Both the position numbers and the translations under genes were made by a program. From the NCBI GenBank assembly GCA_947501275.1, contig CANMVD010000003.1, positions 186,001-250,000 of the forward strand: a DNA stretch of 64,000 bases, read 5' to 3'. The notes under the pieces are model-generated. The model worked only from the letters and a program-made list of their open reading frames with translations, was not told the origin of the DNA and ran no database searches. This stretch comes from an uncultured Tateyamaria sp. GTDB lineage: Bacteria > Pseudomonadota > Alphaproteobacteria > Rhodobacterales > Rhodobacteraceae. Of the stretch, positions 56,494 through 64,000 are shown one piece after another (the stretch's first letter is position 1; the number at the start of each line of letters is the position of its first letter).

Positions 56494-56877
56494 ATGCCCG
56501 CACAGCTTGAACATACCAACTTCACCGTTTCCGACCCCGACGCGACTGCAAAATGGATGTGCGATCTGTTTGACTGGCACGTGCGCTGGACGGGGGGATC
56601 CCGCGATGTCGGATATTCCGTGCATGTCGGCACTGACACCCACTACCTTGCCCTTTACGTGCCAAAAACGGGCGGCGTAAAGGAACGCGAAGACAACTAC
56701 ACAACAACCGGCGGGCTCAATCATATCGCCGTCGTGGTGGATGACATCATCGCGATGAAACAGCGGGTGATTGATACCGGCTTCACCCCAGGCGAGCACT
56801 TCGACTACGAGCCCGGCCAACGGTTCTATTTCCATGACCACGACGGAATCGAATACGAAGTTGTGCAATACGATTAA
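56494..56877 (+). CDS. VOC-family (glyoxalase/dioxygenase-like) protein
   Basis: A 127-residue protein of the vicinal-oxygen-chelate fold. LEHTNFTVSDPDATAKWMCDLF, core NFTVSDPDATAKWMCDLF, opens the first beta-alpha-beta-beta-beta module and GGLNHIAVVVDDI the second; the final GIEYEVVQYD provides the usual Glu. Putative metal ligands are the His in LEHTNF and NHIAV and that Glu. It is probably a SoxR target acting on a redox-active or reactive compound; the substrate is unknown. Confidence 0.88.
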   Translation: MPAQLEHTNFTVSDPDATAKWMCDLFDWHVRWTGGSRDVGYSVHVGTDTHYLALYVPKTGGVKEREDNYTTTGGLNHIAVVVDDIIAMKQRVIDTGFTPGEHFDYEPGQRFYFHDHDGIEYEVVQYD

Positions 56878-57037
56878 AATGGCTTCTGTGTTCCAAGAAA
56901 ACCCGGGGGGAGGCCGCAGGCCGGGGGGCTGGCCCCCAAATCCGCTTGCAATCCGCACGCCCATTAGGTCAGGTATCCATCTAGCAATTGTGGGGCGGCT
57001 CTGCTGAGGGCCGCCATAGCTTATTTGGACGACGCCG

Positions 57038-57508
57038 ATGGAAAAGATCCCCATGACCCGTGCCGGGCACCTTGCGCTCGAAACGGAACTGAAACAGCTC
57101 AAGACAGAAGAACGCCCCGCCATCATCAAGGCGATTGCAGAGGCGCGCGAACACGGTGATCTGTCCGAAAATGCAGAGTACCACTCGGCCAAGGAAAAGC
57201 AGTCCTTCATCGAAGGACGCGTCAAGGAACTTGAGGGCGTCATTTCACTGGCCGAGGTCATTGACCCGTCAAAGCTGTCCGGGTCGATCAAGTTCGGGGC
57301 CAAGGTCACGCTTGTGGACGAAGACACCGATGAAGAGAAAACCTATCAGATCGTCGGCGAATACGAGGCCAACATCGAAAACGGACTTTTGAACATAAAA
57401 TCGCCCATTGCCCGCGCCCTGATCGGCAAGGATGAGGGCGACAGCGTCGAGGTGCGTACACCCGGTGGCGAAAAGTCCTATGAAGTCATTAAAATCAGCT
57501 ATAGCTGA
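57038..57508 (+). CDS. greA: Transcription elongation factor GreA
   Basis: A 156-residue factor that rescues backtracked RNA polymerase by stimulating RNA cleavage. The N-terminal coiled coil contains [21 protein letters not shown] with the tip acidic residues (core [16 protein letters not shown]), and the C-terminal FKBP-like domain ends [22 protein letters not shown], core [17 protein letters not shown]. The start [11 protein letters not shown] is the standard one. The next gene starts 6 nt after its stop, so the two are co-transcribed. Confidence 0.96.
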   Translation: MEKIPMTRAGHLALETELKQLKTEERPAIIKAIAEAREHGDLSENAEYHSAKEKQSFIEGRVKELEGVISLAEVIDPSKLSGSIKFGAKVTLVDEDTDEEKTYQIVGEYEANIENGLLNIKSPIARALIGKDEGDSVEVRTPGGEKSYEVIKISYS

Positions 57509-57513
57509 AGGCC

Positions 57514-58542
57514 ATGGCCGATAAACCCAACCCTCAGGCGCGACCGACGCCACTTGGTATCTACGACAAGCCCCGCACGGGCGGGATCTCGGGAATCGAG
57601 ATCGCGGCGTTGGTGTTGTCGGGCCTGTGGCTCGTCGGTGCTGCGATCTTTTTCCTGTCCGGATCTGATGCTGGCGCAGAAGGTGGCACCAGCACGGACG
57701 GAATGCGTTTTCTGATCACGATGATGGCCGTGTTCATGCCGGTGGCGATGATTTGGGTGGCCGCAACGGCTGCCAAATCCAGCCGTGTGATGCGCGAAGA
57801 AAGCCAGCGGCTGCAGGCGGCCATAGACGCAATTCGTCAAGCCTATATTGCGCAGCAGCACGGGCGCGACTTGAACAGCGAACCGTCGGTCGCGCGCAAA
57901 CTTGATGAAATCGCCGCTGCAACGCGCAAAACCGAATCCGCGCTGGCCACGTTTCAATCACGACGAGACGGCGAAACAACCGAAAGGGTGCCGACCCCTC
58001 TGACCCCTGCGTCAGGCGCAGATGATCAACCTGCTCTCGCGCTTGGCACCAGCGCCGAGGACATGACGCCTCCGCTGCCCACGCATGATTTCATCCGCGC
58101 CCTGAATTTCCCGGAAACGGCCGAGGACGAAGAAGGCTTTGCGGCCCTGCGCAAGGCCATGCGGGACCGCGAAACGGCGCAGTTGGTGCAAGCCAGCCAA
58201 GATATTCTGACGCTGCTCAGCCAAGACGGTATTTACATGGATGATCTGCGACCAGACCGGGCTCGTCCCGAAGTCTGGCGTCAATTTGCAAATGGTGCGC
58301 GCGGGCGTGCGGTGGCACCTCTTGGGGGCGTGCGGGATCGTTCTTCGCTGGCATTGTCAGCCGGGCGCATGAAGCAGGACCCGATCTTTCGTGATGCAGC
58401 ACATCACTTCCTGCGGCGCTTTGACAAGACGATTTCGACCTTTGCAGATCGCGCAACAGATTCCGAACTGACTGCACTCGGGGATACCCGCACAGCCCGG
58501 GCCTTTATGTTACTTGGTCGCGTTGCGGGCACATTTGACTGA
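57514..58542 (+). CDS. Membrane protein of unknown function
   Basis: A 342-residue protein with two membrane helices (about 27-48 and 67-87), a charged helical segment (about 90-150), a Pro-rich linker and a C-terminal soluble domain (about 185-342; FIRALNFPETAEDEEGFAAL, DRETAQLVQASQDILTLLSQ). The family was not recognised. It follows greA with only 5 nt between, GAAGG being its ribosome-binding site within the spacer, so it is co-expressed with greA. Confidence 0.75.
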   Translation: MADKPNPQARPTPLGIYDKPRTGGISGIEIAALVLSGLWLVGAAIFFLSGSDAGAEGGTSTDGMRFLITMMAVFMPVAMIWVAATAAKSSRVMREESQRLQAAIDAIRQAYIAQQHGRDLNSEPSVARKLDEIAAATRKTESALATFQSRRDGETTERVPTPLTPASGADDQPALALGTSAEDMTPPLPTHDFIRALNFPETAEDEEGFAALRKAMRDRETAQLVQASQDILTLLSQDGIYMDDLRPDRARPEVWRQFANGARGRAVAPLGGVRDRSSLALSAGRMKQDPIFRDAAHHFLRRFDKTISTFADRATDSELTALGDTRTARAFMLLGRVAGTFD

Positions 58543-58561
58543 TAAAAGGCAACTGCGCCCT

Positions 58562-60676
58562 TCAGGCTCCAAACCCGGCCCATGGAATGTAGCGCACCAG
58601 ATCACCGGGCTTTACGTGCAGCGACCCGTCCGGAAGTTCGACCAGTCCATCCGCCCAGCTTAATCCGCTGATCCGGCCCGACCCTTCGGAGGGGAACACT
58701 TCGACCCGACCGCCCATCATACGGGCGCGCAGATATTCGCGTCGCCCTGCTTTCTTACGCTTTTCAAAAGCGGCTGGTACATCAAAGCCTTGTGGATGCG
58801 GCCAATCCATCCCGGCCAATCGTGCAAAAGCGGGACCGGCAAAGACCAGCGTACAGACCATTGCGGCAACGGGATTGCCGGGCAATCCGAAGACGGGCTT
58901 GCCCTTCCAAACGCCCAAGGCAAGAGGGCGCCCCGGTTTGACGGCGATGCGCCACAGCGCCATGGATCCGGTTTCGTTCAACAGCGCCGACACATGATCT
59001 GCATCTCCCGCAGAGGCCCCGCCGCTGGTCAGGATCACATCGGCCTGAACTGCCGCCGCGTCCAATTGCGCGCGCAATGCTTCACGTTCATCCCGCACTG
59101 CGCCAAAATCCACGACAGTGTGTCCAAGCCGGGCCACCAGTGCCGTAAGCATGGGGCGATTGGCATCGTAGATCTGCCCCGGAGCAGCCTCCTGACCCGG
59201 CTCCACCAACTCATCTCCTGTCGAGATAATGGCGACGCGCAAGGGTTTGCGCACATGAACAGAACTGACCCCTACAGAGGTGATCAAGGCCAAGTCGGCG
59301 GGGCTCAGGCGTTGCCCTGTGCGCGCCACCACATCGTTGGCCTCAACATCTTCGCCTGCCGGGCGCGTGTTTGCGCCGGCCTTGATCGGGCCGCTAAACG
59401 TGATGCTGTCCTCGTCAACATCGACATCTTCTTGCAGCACGACGGTATCGACACCGGGGGGCAAGGCCGCGCCGGTCAGAATGCGTACTGCGGATCCTTT
59501 AGGCACAGCCACATCAGGCCGGGCACCCGCGGCCATGGTCACAGCTTCAAGCGGCAACTTGTGACGACCCTCACCGCGGGCGCCCAAGAACCCGTACCCG
59601 TCTACGGCCGTATTGGCCAAAGGCGGGTGGGCGCGATGTGCCACAACATCCTGCGCCAGAATACGACCCGCCGCATGGGTCACCCGCACCACGTCAGGTT
59701 CCGTCACTGGAGCCAGGCGGGTCTCTAGATCTGCAAGTGCGGCATCGACGGGCGTCCAATCCACGCCGGGCGGCAATGCAAAGCAGTCGTTGCGCGCTGC
59801 CGGTTTGTCCGCCCGGATCGCCGCAAGCAGGGTTTCGGTGTGTCCTGCTCCCAAAATCCACGCTTCTTTCTGCGCCTGTTCCGGGATGTCCGTCATCATC
59901 TGCTGCAAGGTATCATCTGGCAGCCGAGACAGCGCCGTCGCCAGCAATTGCACCTGAAGCTGATCACGGATCGCGTCCGGATCTGCGATCTGGGCCTGTT
60001 TGACCGCTTTTTCGATCAAACCCGGCCAGATCTCGGCCAGCACAACATTGCCGTCTTGCCAGTCATCAAAGGGCCAAACCTTGATGCCAGGCGCCTCTTG
60101 CAAGCGCCACAACATTGGCAATCCCATAAGCATCTGTCCGCCCACTGTCGGCGGAAAGGCAAGTTGGAAACAACTGGACGATGCGCGGGCCACCAGTTCA
60201 CAGTGCCGCTTTTCCGGAACGACATCATACATGATGCCGGTCTTGCGGTAAGGAATGCCGGGCCAATTCATCTCATTGGACTTGCCCCAGAACGGACCCA
60301 ACCCAGAGAACAACGCGTTTATTTCTTCCGCGACCACGTAACGGTTGTTTTGCCCTTCCGGGTCATCGCTGATGCGTTCGGCCAACCATGACCATACCGA
60401 CATCGGATGATCGCTGCTTGTCACTTCGCGCGCAAACCCTTCGGGATACCCAAAAGGAAAATCAAATCCGGCCAATACCCGGTTGCCTGCGGCTTGCTCG
60501 GCTGTAAAAAACGCCTCGATCCATGCCTCGGCTTCGACACGGTCGCGGCAGTAAACGGGCGCTTCGGCAACGCCTTTGCGCGCAACGCCAAGCCAGATCG
60601 CATCCCGAGAAGGACGCGCCGGGCGGCGCTTGCCAGCGGACCAATCGGCAATCAAGACCGTATCAAAACCGCTCAC
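58562..60676 (-). CDS. moeA: MoeA with fused N-terminal Rhodobacterales domain
   Basis: A 704-residue protein made of two parts. Residues ~297-704 are a complete MoeA, which inserts molybdate into adenylylated molybdopterin: NTAVDGYGFLG, GAALPPGVDTVV, ISTGDELVEPG, TSGGASAGDADHV and PVFGLPGNPVAAMV. Residues 1-296 are a separate domain (IADWSAG, AGFDFPFGYPEGFA, GPFWGKSN, LMGLPMLWRL, VVLAEIWPGL) that also exists as a stand-alone protein in Rhodobacterales, annotated for molybdopterin guanine dinucleotide synthesis; conserved acidic residues suggest a nuclease-like fold. The start overlaps the mobB stop (ATGA). It is the last gene of the operon. Confidence 0.88.
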   Translation of the reverse strand: MSGFDTVLIADWSAGKRRPARPSRDAIWLGVARKGVAEAPVYCRDRVEAEAWIEAFFTAEQAAGNRVLAGFDFPFGYPEGFAREVTSSDHPMSVWSWLAERISDDPEGQNNRYVVAEEINALFSGLGPFWGKSNEMNWPGIPYRKTGIMYDVVPEKRHCELVARASSSCFQLAFPPTVGGQMLMGLPMLWRLQEAPGIKVWPFDDWQDGNVVLAEIWPGLIEKAVKQAQIADPDAIRDQLQVQLLATALSRLPDDTLQQMMTDIPEQAQKEAWILGAGHTETLLAAIRADKPAARNDCFALPPGVDWTPVDAALADLETRLAPVTEPDVVRVTHAAGRILAQDVVAHRAHPPLANTAVDGYGFLGARGEGRHKLPLEAVTMAAGARPDVAVPKGSAVRILTGAALPPGVDTVVLQEDVDVDEDSITFSGPIKAGANTRPAGEDVEANDVVARTGQRLSPADLALITSVGVSSVHVRKPLRVAIISTGDELVEPGQEAAPGQIYDANRPMLTALVARLGHTVVDFGAVRDEREALRAQLDAAAVQADVILTSGGASAGDADHVSALLNETGSMALWRIAVKPGRPLALGVWKGKPVFGLPGNPVAAMVCTLVFAGPAFARLAGMDWPHPQGFDVPAAFEKRKKAGRREYLRARMMGGRVEVFPSEGSGRISGLSWADGLVELPDGSLHVKPGDLVRYIPWAGFGA

Positions 60677-61164
60677 AAACCCACCTCACCCAGAATAAAG
60701 TCCGCAATCGCGGCGGTGTTATCCAAATCAAACACGGGACGGTCCAGCGACAGTTCCGTGTTGCTGGCAACGGCCCGGATCGTCGGGTCATCGGGCGCGA
60801 TCAGCGCGTTGCCGGTTTCGATCCGATGGGCTTCGATCTTGGCATGGGTGTCGCGCTTGTACCCTTCGACCAACACCAGATCGACCGGCAACAACCGCGC
60901 CAGCAACGCCTCCAATTTCGGCTCATCTGCGTCCCGCAATTCTTGCATCAAGGCGATGCGATTGGCCGAGGCCAGCAGGACTTCCTGCGCACCCGCGGCC
61001 CGGTGGCGATAACTGTCCTTGCCGGGATGATCGACATCAAAACTGTGGTGGGCATGTTTGACCGTCGAAACAGAGAAACCGCGCCCTGTGATTTCGGTCA
61101 CCAGCCGCTCCATCAGCCCCGTCTTGCCAGCATTCTTCCAACCCACCACGCCATAGATTCTCAT
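60673..61164 (-). CDS. mobB: Molybdopterin-guanine dinucleotide biosynthesis adapter MobB
   Basis: A 163-residue P-loop GTPase-like protein. Walker A is GWKNAGKTGLMERL, followed by VSTVKHAHHSFDVDHPGKDS, core VKHAHHSFDVDHPGKDS, and the nucleotide-binding LVEGYKRDTHAKIE. MobB is thought to assist MobA in making the guanine dinucleotide form of the molybdenum cofactor for formate dehydrogenase-type enzymes. 4-bp overlaps on both sides (mobA upstream, moeA fusion downstream). Confidence 0.94.
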   Translation of the reverse strand: MRIYGVVGWKNAGKTGLMERLVTEITGRGFSVSTVKHAHHSFDVDHPGKDSYRHRAAGAQEVLLASANRIALMQELRDADEPKLEALLARLLPVDLVLVEGYKRDTHAKIEAHRIETGNALIAPDDPTIRAVASNTELSLDRPVFDLDNTAAIADFILGEVGL

Positions 61165-61763
61165 ATCATCGCCTCAGCGTGGGCCAGATCTTCTGGCGTG
61201 TTTACGTTAAAGAATGCCGCTTCATCAGGAAACTCTGCCAAACGGCCATTGTGGCTGTCGCTCCAGGCGACAACCTTGCGCACACCGCCTGTCAGGGCGG
61301 CGCGCAGGTCGTTACGCAAAGCGACTGGCCAAAGCCCGAATGTCGGATGGCGCGCGAGGCCGCGCTTGGGATCAGGCGTGGCGGCCAGAACCAGCGGATG
61401 CGCCATCCCCTCGCTCGCCATCTGAAGCCGGGGGACCAGATCGCAAGGCAGGAACGGCGTGTCAGCAGCAGCTGTGACAATCGTTTCGCCGCCATTTTCA
61501 GCGGCCCAATCAAGCCCGGCCAGCACACCCGCCAAAGGGCCCGCAAAACCGTCTATGCTGTCTGCAATGACAGGGACATCAAAGGTCGCAAACCGCGTCG
61601 GATCTCCATTGGCGTTCAAGGCAAGTTCGCCAACTTGCGGCCCCAACCGGTCAATCACGTGATCCAGCAAACACCGACCACGCACCTGCAACATGCCCTT
61701 GTCCCCGCCTCCCATGCGCCGCGCCTGCCCGCCAGCAAGGATCACACCAAGTGGCGCACTCAT
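61161..61763 (-). CDS. mobA: Molybdenum cofactor guanylyltransferase MobA
   Basis: A 200-residue enzyme that attaches GMP to molybdopterin. The nucleotidyltransferase opening LGVILAGGQARRMGGGDKG with the Lys of the GTP site, IVTAAADTPFLP (metal-binding Asp) and FFNVNTPEDL at the end are typical. The ATG at 61763 gives a 4-bp overlap with the preceding gene and the family's start; another in-frame codon 12 nt upstream is less likely. Confidence 0.94.
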   Translation of the reverse strand: MSAPLGVILAGGQARRMGGGDKGMLQVRGRCLLDHVIDRLGPQVGELALNANGDPTRFATFDVPVIADSIDGFAGPLAGVLAGLDWAAENGGETIVTAAADTPFLPCDLVPRLQMASEGMAHPLVLAATPDPKRGLARHPTFGLWPVALRNDLRAALTGGVRKVVAWSDSHNGRLAEFPDEAAFFNVNTPEDLAHAEAMI

Positions 61764-62269
61764 GCACGCCACCATCGCATCCGCGTGCCCCGAAAGGCGT
61801 CGGACACTGTACCAACGGGCAGGGCCGCATTCAGCACGATCAACCGGTCTGTCGTAACATCAATCAAACTGGTTCCAGAAAAACCACGGATCCCGGCGAA
61901 AAAAGGCCGATGGACAAAGCGGCGAATATGCCGCTGGCTCGCCTCGACCACGGATGCATCAACGTGGGTGCGTTGCAATCCGCCAGCGTCGTCACGGACC
62001 TTATGAGCGCGCACCAAGGTGCGATTCCGCATCCACCATGCGACCAAAACAACACCGGCCCCGATAAATCCACCGGTGAGCATCACAATAAACGTGTCTG
62101 CGCTGAAAAATGCCATGTGGAACGCAAACAGCGATGCAGGAAAACAGATGGCCGCCGCCACATTGCGCCAACGCCGTGCCGAGGGCGCCACCTCCGCCTC
62201 TTTGATGGGATGTGTGATCGCGCGCTGGTACAGATCCGCCGGAATGGCGAATTCAAGATCATATCTCAT
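61760..62269 (-). CDS. Membrane protein within the molybdenum cofactor operon
   Basis: A 169-residue protein with two membrane helices (about 38-55 and 60-79), an N-terminal segment LEFAIPADLYQRAITHP and a C-terminal domain (RHIRRFVHRPFFAGIRGF, TSLIDVTTDRLIVLNAALP). The layout resembles YcxB-like proteins, but the match is not firm. It lies between fdhD and mobA with 4-bp overlaps at both ends, so it is certainly part of the operon; whether it has a role in cofactor handling is unknown. Confidence 0.7.
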   Translation of the reverse strand: MRYDLEFAIPADLYQRAITHPIKEAEVAPSARRWRNVAAAICFPASLFAFHMAFFSADTFIVMLTGGFIGAGVVLVAWWMRNRTLVRAHKVRDDAGGLQRTHVDASVVEASQRHIRRFVHRPFFAGIRGFSGTSLIDVTTDRLIVLNAALPVGTVSDAFRGTRMRWWRA

Positions 62270-63168
62270 ATCCGCCCCCCTTTGCGTCCCTGCCTTTTGG
62301 GCTCGTCTTTTATTGCTCCCACGTCTACATCCCGCACAAGACGCTCCTCGCCACTGAGGCAGGTAAAGCGCTGACCCCGCATACGACCGATCAGGGTCAA
62401 GCCGACGGATTGCGCAATCTCAACGCCCCAGGCCGTAAACCCCGAGCGCGACACCAGCACAGGGATCCCCATCAGCGCCGTCTTGATCACCATCTCAGAG
62501 GTCAGCCGCCCGGTTGTGTACAGGATTTTATCCTCAGCGGATTCGTTGTTGCGCACCATCCAACCCGCCACTTTGTCGACCGCATTATGTCGGCCCACAT
62601 CTTCCATATACACCATCGCATGGTCTTTGCGGCACAAAACCGTGCCATGGATCGCACCTGCCTGCAAATAAAGGGATGGCGTGGTATTGATCCGAGCCGC
62701 CAAAGCATAAAGCCACGATGTCTTGACCTCTGATGCAGGCAGGCGCAAATCCTCGAGGCCCTCCATCATGTCCCCAAACACAGTGCCCACAGCGCACCCG
62801 CTTGTGCGGGTCTTTTTCTGCAGCTTCTCCTCATGATTGGTTGGACGATCCGTGCGCACGACAACGGTTTCAAGCTCTTCGTCAAAGTCAATCGCCGTGA
62901 CGGTTTCATCCGGCGCCAACATGCGTTGGTTGCGCAGAAACCCAACGGCCAGATAATCCGGATAATCGCCAATGGTCATCGCCGTCACGATTTCCTGCCC
63001 ATTCAGGAATATTGTCAACGGACGCTCTTCGACCACAGCCGTTTCAACCGGCGCACCTGTCTGATCATGGCCGACAACGCGCCGCGTCAAACGCGCAATC
63101 GCAGGATCCGGCGCAATCAAGTAATCACGCAGACGTTCACCGAATTCTTTCTCATGGCCCAATTGCAT
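62266..63168 (-). CDS. fdhD: Formate dehydrogenase accessory sulfurtransferase FdhD
   Basis: A 300-residue protein that delivers sulfur to the molybdenum cofactor of formate dehydrogenase. ERPLTIFLNGQEIVTAMT, YLAVGFL and AGAIHGTVLC, EDVGRHNAVDKVAGWM, TTGRLTSEMVIKTALMGIPVLVSRS (core TTGRLTSEMVIK) are characteristic. The cysteine loop is SGCAVG with C125; the second Cys of the usual CxxC is Gly here. No formate dehydrogenase genes are in the window, so they are probably beyond it or elsewhere. First gene of the operon. Confidence 0.94.
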   Translation of the reverse strand: MQLGHEKEFGERLRDYLIAPDPAIARLTRRVVGHDQTGAPVETAVVEERPLTIFLNGQEIVTAMTIGDYPDYLAVGFLRNQRMLAPDETVTAIDFDEELETVVVRTDRPTNHEEKLQKKTRTSGCAVGTVFGDMMEGLEDLRLPASEVKTSWLYALAARINTTPSLYLQAGAIHGTVLCRKDHAMVYMEDVGRHNAVDKVAGWMVRNNESAEDKILYTTGRLTSEMVIKTALMGIPVLVSRSGFTAWGVEIAQSVGLTLIGRMRGQRFTCLSGEERLVRDVDVGAIKDEPKRQGRKGGRI

Positions 63169-63234
63169 CCCCCCCGCACCCCAGCTAGATCTGTGCCATC
63201 CAAGTCCAAAGTCCTGATAGTTTAAGGCGGCCTC

Positions 63235-63948
63235 ATGCCCATCACCACCACCAAATCAGCCTTTTGGGCGGGCGTTCGTGATGGGGCTCCGTTTATGGTG
63301 GTCGCCGGACCATTTGCGATGCTGTTTGGCGTGCTGGCAACCGAAGCCGGCTTGAACCTTTTCGAAGTGATGAGCTTTTCTGTTGTGGTCATCGCTGGCG
63401 CAGCCCAGTTCACAGCACTACAACTGATGCAGGACAATGCGCCTGTTGTGATCGTGTTGATATCAGCCCTCGCAGTCAATCTGCGGGTGGCGATGTATTC
63501 CGCCGCACTCACACCCTATCTCGGGTCTGCACCACTGTGGCAACGAATCTTTGCGGCCTATCTTCTGGTCGACCAAAGTTATGCGCTCAGCCACGCCAAA
63601 TACGAAGCGATGCCACAGATGGGTGTGCCCCAACGCATGGCCTACTACTTTGGCACATGCACTTTGGTCATGATGGTCTGGTTCGGATGCAGCTACGCGG
63701 GGGCGGCCCTGGGCACAGCCTTGCCAGCTGACATTCCTCTGGATTTCGCGCTTCCGATTGCCTTTTTATCGATGGTTGCGCCGATGGTGCGCACCTTGCC
63801 GCACCTCATTGCAGCGCTGGTCGCCATTCTTGTGAGCCTCGTGGCTGTCGCGGTGCCCTACTCCTTGGGGCTGTTGATTGCAGGCTTGGCCGGGATGATG
63901 GCTGGTGCCAAAGCCGAAGTGCTGCTGGGCAAGAGGCAAGCCCCATGA
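63235..63948 (+). CDS. azlC: AzlC family branched-chain amino-acid exporter subunit
   Basis: A 237-residue inner-membrane protein with about six helices. WAGVRDGAPFMVVAGPFAMLFG, core GVRDGAPFMVVAGPFAMLFG, and VIAGAAQFTALQLM are AzlC signatures, as is the NLRVAMYSAAL segment. With AzlD it exports branched-chain amino acids. Divergent from fdhD, 66 bp between starts. Its stop overlaps the azlD start (ATGA). Confidence 0.93.
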   Translation: MPITTTKSAFWAGVRDGAPFMVVAGPFAMLFGVLATEAGLNLFEVMSFSVVVIAGAAQFTALQLMQDNAPVVIVLISALAVNLRVAMYSAALTPYLGSAPLWQRIFAAYLLVDQSYALSHAKYEAMPQMGVPQRMAYYFGTCTLVMMVWFGCSYAGAALGTALPADIPLDFALPIAFLSMVAPMVRTLPHLIAALVAILVSLVAVAVPYSLGLLIAGLAGMMAGAKAEVLLGKRQAP

Positions 63949-64000
63949 TCGACAAATACACACTCTGGTTTGTTATCTTCGGGCTTGGAATTGGCAGCTT
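63945..64000 (+). CDS. azlD: AzlD family protein, 3' end cut off
   Basis: Only the first 18 codons are present (MIDKYTLWFVIFGLGIGS). The start overlaps azlC by 4 bp, and the hydrophobic opening matches a helix, as expected for the small AzlD partner of AzlC. The call rests mainly on context. Confidence 0.75.
   Translation, partial: MIDKYTLWFVIFGLGIGS

Noticed and set aside
56885-56940. G-rich cluster as a quadruplex or terminator
   Set aside because: The GGGGGG/CCCCC runs can pair, but there is no T-tract or clear regulatory position, so it is too weak to list.

Overview
The window is a chromosomal segment of an alphaproteobacterium, most likely a marine member of the Rhodobacterales (Roseobacter group). 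The reasons are the F1-only ATP synthase operon atpHAGDC with no F0 genes beside it, an H-type lectin-like gene next to atpC, a DUF2125 protein, an ETF-ubiquinone oxidoreductase, polyhydroxybutyrate genes, a GcvA-type LysR regulator and a molybdenum-cofactor operon with a Rhodobacterales-type N-terminal domain fused to MoeA. The genus cannot be told from the sequence. No rRNA, tRNA, CRISPR array or intact mobile element was seen.

Layout. 1-6508: a tightly overlapping peptide-type ABC transporter operon (binding protein cut by the window edge, two permeases, fused double ATPase) ending in an allophanate-hydrolase-like amidase. 6509-13324: a looser, accessory-looking stretch with long empty spacers, the decayed tail of a tyrosine recombinase, a TetR regulator with twin operators, three secreted proteins (YceI, DUF5519, DUF3179) and a 6-phosphogluconate dehydrogenase with its own operator-like site. 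13325-18848: a Tat-exported cyclic nucleotide phosphodiesterase/nucleotidase, a polar amino-acid ABC transporter, a GFA-family protein and an H-type lectin protein. 18913-23890: the F1 operon on the minus strand, with a strong inverted repeat between atpD and atpC and a terminator at its end.

24178-42513: mostly housekeeping genes. They comprise a methyltransferase/gloB divergent pair, clpA followed by an M23 peptidase, a MotA/MotB-like pair whose MotB-like partner has a very long Ala-rich coiled coil, ChaC-type cyclotransferase, DUF2125, extensin-like protein, tyrA and hisC, an XRE regulator divergent from a membrane protein, a DUF2867 protein, rpsD, tag and an EAL-domain protein. 42691-44691: phbA-phbB, which convert two acetyl-CoA into 3-hydroxybutyryl-CoA for storage polymer. 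44814-51735: small proteins, a LysR/exporter pair, RNA methyltransferase-like gene, polyprenyl diphosphate synthase and ispE (isoprenoid supply) meeting tail to tail, and a TPR protein. 51903-57508: ETF-QO, a divergent vWA lipoprotein/DUF6502 pair carrying two perfect 17-bp palindromes, a SoxR/VOC divergent pair with a SoxR box, and greA.

58562-63168 is a minus-strand molybdenum-cofactor and formate-dehydrogenase maturation operon (fdhD, membrane protein, mobA, mobB, MoeA fusion) in which every junction is a 4-bp overlap. The window ends in azlC and the start of azlD, a branched-chain amino-acid exporter.

The items most worth following up are the vWA lipoprotein/DUF6502 module with its operators, the MotAB-like pair with a giant periplasmic coiled coil, the hisC Shine-Dalgarno buried in a terminator hairpin, and the MoeA fusion.
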